Virus record (IMG/VR): IMGVR_UViG_3300017751_000110
Span: 1-31,746 of that record
DNA length: 31,746 bases
Strand: one strand, 5' to 3'
From: a virus
The position numbers and the translations under genes were made by a program. The notes under the pieces are model-generated. The model made no database searches. It was not told the origin of the DNA and saw only the letters and a program-made list of their open reading frames with translations. Below, piece after piece: positions 1 through 7,900 of this stretch. Within the stretch, counting starts at the first letter, position 1. The number at the start of each line of letters is the position of its first letter.

Positions 1-477
1 CCTGCCACAGCTTATGCAGCAGAGTATCCAAATAATAAAGTAACACAAACAACATCTGGTCATATTATAGAAATAGATGATACGCCAGGTGCTGAAAGAA
101 TTAATGTAAGACATCGTTCTGGTACATTCGTAGAGATACATCCGAATGGTGATGTTGTACAAAATAATGGTAACCGATTCCAGATAACAACTGGTAACGA
201 TAATGTTCATATAACAGGCGTATGTAATCTAACAATCGATCAAGACTGCAATACAACTATTTTAGGTGATTGGAATATCGATGTTACTGGAAATAAAACA
301 GAAACGATTGGTGGTAACGTAACAGAAGACGTCGGTGGTGATGTTACTGAAACTTATAGTAAAAGTAAATCAACAGACATTGGTGGTACTATGACTGAAA
401 AAACTGGCGGAGCCGTTACTGAAAATTATGGCGGTGATCAAGTAACTAAGACAAGTGGTAAGATTTACTTAAACTAG
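1..477 (+). CDS. gp5: Baseplate hub / tail spike protein gp5-like, C-terminal part (5' end outside window)
   Basis: The frame is open from base 1 to a TAG at 475-477, giving the last 158 residues of a larger protein. The last ~60 residues (from about codon 95) show an eight-residue period with units such as VTGNKTET, IGGNVTED, VGGDVTET and TGGAVTEN. This matches the VxGxxxxx octad repeat of the T4 gp5 C-terminal triple-stranded beta-helix, the needle that pierces the outer membrane. The preceding part (GHIIEIDDTPGAERINV, then FVEIHPNGDVVQ) looks like the gp5/VgrG OB-to-helix junction. A PAAR protein follows at once, as expected for a spike tip. Whether the missing N-terminus has a lysozyme domain cannot be seen. 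Family call is firm; catalytic status is unknown. Confidence 0.85.
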   Translation, partial: PATAYAAEYPNNKVTQTTSGHIIEIDDTPGAERINVRHRSGTFVEIHPNGDVVQNNGNRFQITTGNDNVHITGVCNLTIDQDCNTTILGDWNIDVTGNKTETIGGNVTEDVGGDVTETYSKSKSTDIGGTMTEKTGGAVTENYGGDQVTKTSGKIYLN

Positions 478-486
478 GAGAATAAT

Positions 487-777
487 ATGCCGGGTATTAC
501 AAGAAAAGGTGACTCACATCAAGGGCATGCAAGTCCCACCCCCAACCCGTTTCATAAGACTTCTTATACGGCAGGTTCTCCTAATGTAAAAGTAAATAAT
601 AGAGATGCGATAAGAGAAGGAGATGCTACCGGTTGTGGAGATAAAGCCGTAGGTAAAAGTAGCAAGGTGATTGTAAATGGTAAAGGTGTTCATCGTATTA
701 CCGATTCAACGAGTGGTCACGGTAGCTGGGTTCCAAACGCTTCAGCAGCTGGATCAGGTAATGTGATTGCGGGATGA
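487..777 (+). CDS. PAAR-motif spike-tip protein (T4 gp5.4-like)
   Basis: A 96-residue protein with the PAAR layout: GDSHQGH near the N-terminus (His11, His14), a central GDATGCGDKAVG with Cys50, and VIVNGKGVHRITD (His69) followed by SGHGSW (His78). In PAAR proteins of known structure, three His and one Cys bind a metal ion at the point of a small cone that caps the spike trimer. Those residue types are present here, though which ones bind cannot be read directly. Length is normal for the family. The start ATG at 487 has an AGGAG sequence ending at 480 that overlaps the gp5 stop. Its place directly after the gp5 beta-helix supports a role as the sharpened tip of the needle. Confidence 0.88.
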   Translation: MPGITRKGDSHQGHASPTPNPFHKTSYTAGSPNVKVNNRDAIREGDATGCGDKAVGKSSKVIVNGKGVHRITDSTSGHGSWVPNASAAGSGNVIAG

Positions 778-780
778 TGA

Positions 781-1410
781 ATGGCTAAACCAGATTATGC
801 AACATTACTAGGTCAAATCGCAAGCACTCCAGCGGGATCAGCTAGAGATGCATTGATTGCTGAATGTTATCAGTTTTCAGAGCCATTAACAGCTGCTGAA
901 GAAGATTTATTTAATTATGTGTCGACTGATTATATAATAGGCAATCCGGGTCTACCTGTAGACCCTCCAATGACACCTTATAATATTGATGTTACACTTA
1001 ATACTCTTAGTGAAGCTCAACAAGCTGGGCAATTAAATGAAGAGAGATCAGGTGTATATAGAGGAGCTTTTGTATCTCCTCCTAGTACGTTTACTGCTGA
1101 ATATGTCGATGGGCAATCTGAGGGATTTTGGATATTTAATTCAGATACTAGACTGTTTAATGATTCTGGGGCATTATTAGATTCTATAATTACATTTAGT
1201 TCTGGCTCTAATACATTAACCGGTACTTTGAATTATAATGCAACTGCTATTAATTGGTATGATGTGTATAGTATAGCATTTACAAATGTAACAAATCTAG
1301 ATTTTTGGGCAAATTTAAGTTCGAACGATGTAATTAATTTAAATGTAGAATCTCCTGGTAAAAATTCTTATATTGGAACATATTACGATGAAGATGGTAT
1401 AATAGGATAA
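781..1410 (+). CDS. Hypothetical protein in the spike/baseplate cluster
   Basis: I do not recognise this 209-residue protein. It starts just after a double stop (TGATGA) of the PAAR gene, which suggests translational coupling; no strong ribosome binding site is visible. The first ~50 residues look helical and acidic (ATLLGQIASTPAGSARDALI, then LTAAEEDLFNYV). The remainder is rich in Ser, Thr, Asn, Asp and aromatics in a pattern typical of beta-structured virion proteins (GFWIFNSDTRLFNDSG, TLTGTLNYNATAINWYDVYS). There is no signal peptide, membrane segment or evident catalytic motif. Given its neighbours it is probably a minor structural protein of the tail tip or a small fibre component, but that is inference from position only. 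Confidence 0.75.
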   Translation: MAKPDYATLLGQIASTPAGSARDALIAECYQFSEPLTAAEEDLFNYVSTDYIIGNPGLPVDPPMTPYNIDVTLNTLSEAQQAGQLNEERSGVYRGAFVSPPSTFTAEYVDGQSEGFWIFNSDTRLFNDSGALLDSIITFSSGSNTLTGTLNYNATAINWYDVYSIAFTNVTNLDFWANLSSNDVINLNVESPGKNSYIGTYYDEDGIIG

Positions 1411-1414
1411 TACA

Positions 1415-2545
1415 ATGACAATAGTTAAAAGAGGAACAAAGGGTAGTGCGCTAACTTATAATGAGATGGATGAGAATATCCGAGATCTCTATGAGGACAC
1501 TACAATTAATCGTGTACTTGAAAATGATTCAGGTAGTGGATCAGATGTACAATATTTGACATGGACACCTCCGGCCGGTGCAGAGACTTATGGATTTATA
1601 ACTGTTAACCATAATGCTCGTATAAAATTTCCAGGGGAAGATGCTGGTGGTACTAGCTTTTGCTGTTCTAATATACTAGATTTAAACAATCATAATATTA
1701 TTGGTGTAAATCATCTTAAATTTTCTGACCCTGGCCCAGGCGAAGGATTAGAATGGTCTAATGTTAAAATACAAGAATCACCTAATGATTTAACTACTAA
1801 TACGGCTGGTAGTTTGCAAATTGTTCATAAAAATACTGGAACACCTGCAGGAGGTTCTGCTACAACAACATACGAAAGACGTGTTACTGTAGCAAATGAT
1901 CATACCGAAATACGTGGCCAAATTCAAGCAGATAGCAACCAATACGTACTTGTAGTTTCTGGTGAAGATAAGCACAATACAGTTGATCAAACTGCTAATT
2001 CTGGTGTTGGAATTAAAATAGAACTAGCTAATAATAGTGTCGCCGGAGAAAGTTTTATAGGCGCTGCAATTGTTGCAAAAAGAGTAGGTAATACTGATAC
2101 TAATAGCTCTACTGCTCTTGATTTTTATACAAGTGATAATGATGCAAATTTTGATAGAGGATTGAGAATTGATAAAGATCATGTTATAACAGTTGGTGAT
2201 GGTAGTAAAGACGCATATGTTAGCGTACTTTTTAATGATGGTAGCTCTACACGTTATAAAGGATACGGAATAGAATTTAATAGAGAATCTTCTTATCTTA
2301 GACCAACAACTGATGGTAATAAAGATTTGTATATAGGCGCTGCTGATGCGAGTTATGACTGGAGAAATATTAATATAAAATCAACTAGTGGAACTATCTT
2401 CACTGGCCCTATAATAATTCCTACTCATACACCTGCGTCTGCTACAGCGACAGGTGCACAGGGCCAAATAGCTTGGGATGCGGATTACATATATGTTTGT
2501 ACAGCTACTAATACATGGAAACGTGCTGCATTAACTACTTGGTAA
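1415..2545 (+). CDS. Putative virion/fibre-type structural protein
   Basis: A 376-residue protein with no enzyme motif. The N-terminus (MTIVKRGTKGSALTYNEMDE) resembles a start I associate with many phage tail and fibre proteins. The middle is beta-rich with fibre-like wording (ALDFYTSDNDANFDRGLRID, VITVGDGSKDAYVSVLF). The last ~45 residues (PASATATGAQGQIAWDADYI, then VCTATNTWKRAAL) match a C-terminal cap common in marine phage structural proteins. The ATG at 1415 follows the previous stop by 4 bases, with AGGA about 8 bases upstream. The gene ends 37 bases before gene 25 and that gap carries a late promoter, so this is probably the last gene of the gp5-PAAR transcription unit. A role as a small fibre or baseplate decoration protein is inferred, not shown. 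Confidence 0.75.
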   Translation: MTIVKRGTKGSALTYNEMDENIRDLYEDTTINRVLENDSGSGSDVQYLTWTPPAGAETYGFITVNHNARIKFPGEDAGGTSFCCSNILDLNNHNIIGVNHLKFSDPGPGEGLEWSNVKIQESPNDLTTNTAGSLQIVHKNTGTPAGGSATTTYERRVTVANDHTEIRGQIQADSNQYVLVVSGEDKHNTVDQTANSGVGIKIELANNSVAGESFIGAAIVAKRVGNTDTNSSTALDFYTSDNDANFDRGLRIDKDHVITVGDGSKDAYVSVLFNDGSSTRYKGYGIEFNRESSYLRPTTDGNKDLYIGAADASYDWRNINIKSTSGTIFTGPIIIPTHTPASATATGAQGQIAWDADYIYVCTATNTWKRAALTTW

Positions 2546-2569
2546 TAACTAAACGAATCGTATAAAGCG

Positions 2570-2577
2570 TATAAATA
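2570..2577 (+). promoter_or_regulatory. T4-type late promoter in front of gene 25
   Basis: The octamer TATAAATA is the T4 late-promoter -10 sequence read by gp55-type sigma factors. Here it continues as TATAAATACTATT, which as I recall is the extended T4 late consensus. The ATG of gene 25 follows directly at 2583, so transcription would start at or next to the start codon. It lies in the 37-base gap between the fibre-like gene and gene 25 and would drive the wedge genes. Exact octamers are expected a few times by chance in 32 kb of A+T-rich DNA; the intergenic position and the extended match argue that this one is real. Confidence 0.75.
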
Positions 2578-2582
2578 CTATT

Positions 2583-3110
2583 ATGGCTTATAATTACTCT
2601 CAACCAATTAGCACTGTTACTGACTCGACTCCAGTTTCTACTCCGAGTACGAGTACGAATACGAATATTACTAATGATGGTTATGCTAATGAAAAAACTC
2701 CAGCATCAGTAGGACATTCTCAAACTGATGCTGAGCGCTACAGCGATTTAAATTTACAAATGATAGTACATCCACAAAAACAAGATATTATACCGTTGAT
2801 TGGTGAACAGGCTGTAAAAAATGCAATAAGAACTTTGTTACTAACAAATTTTATGGAAAGGCCTTTTCAACCTAACTTAGGTGCAAATTTAAGAAGTTTA
2901 TTATTTGAACCTAATGATGCTGTAACTCGCCTAGCTTTAAAAGATACGATTTTTAATGTATTATCATTGCATGAACCAAGGATAGAAAATATAAATGTTG
3001 TAATCGAATCTACAACAAATGAAAATGGCTATAGAGTTACAATAATTTTTAGTATAAAGGAAAATGATTCGATTCAAGAAGTTGAAATTAATTTAAGAAG
3101 ACTAAGGTAA
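2583..3110 (+). CDS. gp25: Baseplate wedge protein gp25
   Basis: A 175-residue protein with the gp25/lysozyme-like family hallmarks. These are YSDLNL (residues 53-58), which aligns with the T4 gp25 N-terminus; AVKNAIRTLL and ERPFQPNLG (about 77-100); LFEPNDAVTR; and the EPR motif Glu131-Pro132-Arg133 inside LHEPRIE. The EPR segment is conserved in gp25/TssE proteins, where it helps build the wedge core with gp6, gp7 and gp53. The first ~50 residues are a Ser/Thr/Asn-rich extension (TPVSTPSTSTNTNITN) absent from T4 gp25, which is 132 residues. ATG 2583 is the only Met before YSDLN, but it has no Shine-Dalgarno sequence because the late promoter occupies that space. The gene is 6 bases upstream of gene 6. 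Confidence 0.95.
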   Translation: MAYNYSQPISTVTDSTPVSTPSTSTNTNITNDGYANEKTPASVGHSQTDAERYSDLNLQMIVHPQKQDIIPLIGEQAVKNAIRTLLLTNFMERPFQPNLGANLRSLLFEPNDAVTRLALKDTIFNVLSLHEPRIENINVVIESTTNENGYRVTIIFSIKENDSIQEVEINLRRLR

Positions 3111-3116
3111 AGAGAT

Positions 3117-4991
3117 ATGGCTACCAATTTAAATGTTACAGAACTAGATTTTGATCAGATAAAAGATAATCTAAAAAACTTTATGAAATCACAATCAAAA
3201 TTTAAAGATTATGATTTTGATGGTTCTGGTCTAAGCGTTCTATTAGACATACTTGCATATAATACTCATTATAATGCTATGTTGGCACATTTTGCATTAA
3301 ACGAAGCCTTTCTTGATTCTGCGCAAATACGTGGCAACGTTGTATCACGTGCAGGTTTGCTTGGATACGTACCTCGATCAGTTTTAGCGCCAAGAGCTGT
3401 TATAAAATTAGTAGTTGATGTTACTAATAGCGATTCTATTAATTTACCAACAACGCTTGTATTAGAAAGAGGAACAAAATTTACTACTATTGTTGATGGT
3501 GTATCATATACTTTTTCTTCATTAGAATCTCAAACTGCAATTAGAGATGATAGAATAATAGATGAGGTAACTTATAAAACATTTACATATGAGGCCATTC
3601 CAATAGCAGAAGGTACGATTCGTTCATTATCATATCGAGTCGATAACGACATTGAAAACCAAAAATTTCAAATATCAGATGCTGATGCTGACACATCAGC
3701 GTTAAGAGTACGAGTTCAAAATAACCAACAATCAGAAAGTTTTGATAGTTATCAATTATTTTCTAGTTTACAAGATGTTGTATCAGATACACTTGTGTAT
3801 CATCTACAAGAAAATTCAAGTGGCTTCTATCAAATATTTTTTGGTGATGGTATTATTGGTAAAAAACCAGTTAATGATAATATTGTAACTCTTGATTATC
3901 TTGTCACACAAGGTATTGCAGCAAATGGTGCTAATAGTTTTGACTTAGTTACAGCGTTCCCAACATTGAATGAACCAGAAATTGCAGTTACAACTGTTTC
4001 TGCTGCAAATGGTGGATCCGAATCAGAAACAACCGAGTCAATTCGCTTTAATGCTCCTATTACTTTCCAAGCTCAAGATCGAGCCGTAACATCTCAAGAT
4101 TATACAGCAATTATTCAGAAGAATTTCGCAAACATTGAGTCAATATCTACATGGGGTGGTGAAGATAATCTTATTCCGGATTTTGGTAAAGCTTACATTA
4201 GTATTAAGCCACTTATTGGTGATGCATTAACACAAAACGAAAAAGAAGAAGTTAAATCAATTATAAAAACAAAGAATATTGTATCAATTACACCTGAGCT
4301 AGTTGATCCTGAATTCACGAATGTTGAAATTGATGTGATTTTTAAATATAACCCATCACTTACAAGTCGATCAAATTCAGCAGTCGAAGCACTTGTTAAA
4401 GATGTTATATTAGATTATAACTTTAATCAACTAAATCGGTTTGATGGTGTATTTAGACATTCTGAATTACTAGGATTAGTTGATAATGCTGATCCAGCAA
4501 TTACAAGTTCTACTATCAGACCATTCTTAACAAAAACGATTATTCCTTCAGTAAGTAGAGTTGAAAACAATTTTAATCTGACTTTTGTTGGTAAATTTTA
4601 TCTTACTGATGGTAACGATTTTAATATTACGAGTACTCCTTTTAAGTTTAATGGCGTAGATCATTTCTTTGGAGACATTAAAATAGCAGATTCTGAAGAT
4701 AGACAGATTGTAACATATAAAATTGTAAATAACGAAAATATAATTGTAAATGGAAATATTGGACAAATTTTTGCCGAAACAGGTATTGTTACATTAAATA
4801 ATTTTTCTCCTGATGATACAACTCCAATTACTATTACTTTACTTCCAGATTCATTTGATTTAGCACCAAAACGAAATCAAATTATTAACATAGATTCTTC
4901 TAGAATTAATGCTAAGGGATCAATAGATACTATTGCATATTCGGGATCAGCTGGTACTATTGATTACAGTACTACTAGTAGAATGAGATAA
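3117..4991 (+). CDS. gp6: Baseplate wedge protein gp6
   Basis: A 624-residue protein close to the length of T4 gp6 (660). The N-terminal 60 residues are characteristic: LDFDQIKDNLKNFMKSQ, then FDGSGLSVLLDILAYNTHYN and a helix leading to SRAGLLGYVPRS. The middle holds a baseplate-J-like fold: FFGDGIIGKKP, then NGGSESETTESIRFNAP and DRAVTSQDYTAII at about residues 235-330. gp6 forms the dimeric ring core of the wedge that joins wedges to each other and undergoes the hexagon-to-star change on contraction. The C-terminal ~120 residues look like beta-structure. A purine-rich AAGGTAAAGAG precedes the ATG. The gene follows gene 25 by 6 bases and precedes the next wedge gene by 4, the usual 25-6-7 order. 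Confidence 0.95.
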   Translation: MATNLNVTELDFDQIKDNLKNFMKSQSKFKDYDFDGSGLSVLLDILAYNTHYNAMLAHFALNEAFLDSAQIRGNVVSRAGLLGYVPRSVLAPRAVIKLVVDVTNSDSINLPTTLVLERGTKFTTIVDGVSYTFSSLESQTAIRDDRIIDEVTYKTFTYEAIPIAEGTIRSLSYRVDNDIENQKFQISDADADTSALRVRVQNNQQSESFDSYQLFSSLQDVVSDTLVYHLQENSSGFYQIFFGDGIIGKKPVNDNIVTLDYLVTQGIAANGANSFDLVTAFPTLNEPEIAVTTVSAANGGSESETTESIRFNAPITFQAQDRAVTSQDYTAIIQKNFANIESISTWGGEDNLIPDFGKAYISIKPLIGDALTQNEKEEVKSIIKTKNIVSITPELVDPEFTNVEIDVIFKYNPSLTSRSNSAVEALVKDVILDYNFNQLNRFDGVFRHSELLGLVDNADPAITSSTIRPFLTKTIIPSVSRVENNFNLTFVGKFYLTDGNDFNITSTPFKFNGVDHFFGDIKIADSEDRQIVTYKIVNNENIIVNGNIGQIFAETGIVTLNNFSPDDTTPITITLLPDSFDLAPKRNQIINIDSSRINAKGSIDTIAYSGSAGTIDYSTTSRMR

Positions 4992-4995
4992 TTAT

Positions 4996-7900
4996 ATGGC
5001 TCAACAAAGCTTAAAAAACCTAGATTCATTTTCAAGAGGATATGTAGAAGACGTTAGGTCTAACATCGACTTTGATACTACACGCCGTTCAGAAACTGTT
5101 AATAAATACGAAGCAGCTACACAAATTGAATTGGTGTATGTTCCAATTCTTGTAAGCGATAGTAGTATTCCAGCTGAAATATTAAATCCTTTATTAGGTA
5201 AAGTAGTAAGTGGTAAAGGAATTGTAGGGGCTCCTCGAGTTACAGGTGTTTCGGCAGATAGATTAATAATTACAATAGATCAGCCTCAATCATTTGGTGG
5301 TACTGTTGAAAATACTATTCTTACATTTAGTGATACTAATTCTGGTATTGATCAATACGAATTGGTTGGATCTGCTAAAGCAAGATCTAAAGAAGATATA
5401 CGTATAGAAGACTTAGTACCAGAAGAGTTATTAGAATATGCGACTGAATCGAGTACTGGTGGTATACGTGATTTTCTAGAAAGTTATTATAAGTATATGA
5501 ACTTGGAAGAGTTTACATATAAAGCTGAAGAAACTTTTGAAGATGTTGTTATCGATAACACAGCAATATTTAGAATAAACGAACCAAATAAGTTTTTCCA
5601 AAGAGGATTAGTTCTCGCCGCGCAGTTTTTTGACGAAGACGGTGTTCCTTTACTCGTTGGTGATGAGGACGGATCTCCAGATTTAGTAGGTGATAATATA
5701 TTACTAGATGATACCGAGACTTTGAACGTCGGATCTAGTTATCAAATTATAAGTTTAGGTAATGGTACTTCTTTAAATATTGCAGCTGGAATTAATAATA
5801 TATCTGGAAGAGAAGAAGACGAATATTTTGTCGGAGATATTTTTGTTGCATCTAATAATGGAACTGGATACGATGCTACTTTAGGATCAGAACGAGTAAA
5901 TGTAAGACTTCTAGTATATCCAGAAGTTGTCGATGATATCTTTACTGGAAATGTTAGTATTAGTAATTCAAATAAATTACCTGGACGGGTTGCAGACTCT
6001 CCTGAACCAACTGGTCGTACAGTAAATATATATCGATTATCTCCAAGATTAAATAAACGAAAAATTACAATGAAAACTTTCGTTTATAATTATATTGATT
6101 CTGGCCCTTCTTATCGTTTAAATACAATAGAAGATTCTTTAAATTTAATGGAAGCTCATGAAGAGTTTCTAGATTTAATGCAAAAAGAAATTGCACCAGC
6201 TTTAGATAAAACTTCACCAGTCGATAAAAGAGCAGTATACGAAAAAATAATTGACTTCTATAAAATGCGTGGTTCATTTGAATCGATTGAAACCTTCTTT
6301 AAACTATTATATAATGAGCAAGAAATACAAGTTAATTATCCTTGGGATAATACATTAAAACCTTCTTCCGGTGTATATGATCCAAAATCTGCAATTGGTG
6401 CTAACTATAGTTTATCAGAATTAATTGAATCGAGCGATAACGCAAATAATGATGCATTCGGTAGATCTGTTTCAGTAAGTGGAGACACATTTGTTGCTTC
6501 ATCACCGAGAGATGATAATGGAATATATCTGGATTCTGGAGCAGTATATACATATGAAACAGTAGATAAAGGTAAAACTTTTGTACAAAAGCAAAAAATT
6601 GTAAGCGCAACAAGTGATTCTGATTTAAATTTTGCTCTTGATAAGTTTGGCACATGTGTATCATTAAGTGGTGATATATTAGCTATATCGGCTCCGGGTG
6701 ACGAAACAACTCATGGTGTTGCAGATACTGGTTCTGTTGAAATATGGAATCGCACAATTGATATTAACGGTAATAGCGTTTGGTCTTTTAATAGTAAGAT
6801 TATACCAGCTGCTAGTACTGGTATACACTTTGCTCATGGAAATGAATCGGTTTCATTAGACGGTGAATATCTTGCAATAGGTCATGTTGGTCGTACGCAC
6901 TCAAATGCATCTATACCCGAAGGATCTGTTAACATTTATAAGCAAGTGGGTTCAACTTGGCAATTAAAACAAGAACTAATATGTCCTTCAGAATTGTATA
7001 CGGGATCTGCATCAAATAATGGGTTTGGAGAAACAGTTGTTGTAAAAGGAGATTACTTAGTTGTTTCCTTTCAAAATTATTCCACAGCAAGTATAACAAA
7101 AACTGGCCGAGTAGTCATATATAAGAAAAATGCAATAAGTCAATTGTATGAAAAAGAAACAATTTTAGCTCCTACTAATGATGTACCCGGTCAAATTTTT
7201 GGTTATGCATTAGATATATCAGTAGTGGAAGGTAGTAGCCCAAGGATTGCATTAACGAGTCGTGATAATCCATATCATACAGTTTATATTTTTGAAAGAA
7301 GTGACAGCACACAAACCGGCCGTGCTGTATGGCATCCAATTAATTCTATTCCAAGCTATGTGGATCCAGCAATACGAGATAATACGAACTACGGTATAAT
7401 TGTAAGAATATTTGATGATCAACTAGTTATAGGCGAACAAGGCTATGACGATGTTAATATAATTGATAATGGTAAAATATATCACTATGAATTTGATCAA
7501 GATTTAGAAGTTTGGAATCCAAAGCTTCAATATAGAGGCGATCCCGTTATACAACATTCAAATTATGGTTTTGCTATCGATATATCAGATGAATCTGATA
7601 AAAATTATTTGGTGGTTGGTGCACCTGGTAAACCAGATGGTACAGGTAATCAAAAAGGATATGTTCGAACATATAATAGACCAGCATTAATTGGTAATTA
7701 TACTACTAATGCTGGATTTTTATCAGAAAAGAATATTAAAGTACATGATTCGGATTTTTATCAGAAATTTTCATATGTCGTAAAAGTTGCTCGCAATATA
7801 TCACAGTGGAGTGAGCCATTTAGTAAATTGGTTCATCCAGCTGGATTTAAATATTTTGGTGAAGTATTACTTATTATTCAGGCTGTACGTAATGTATTAG

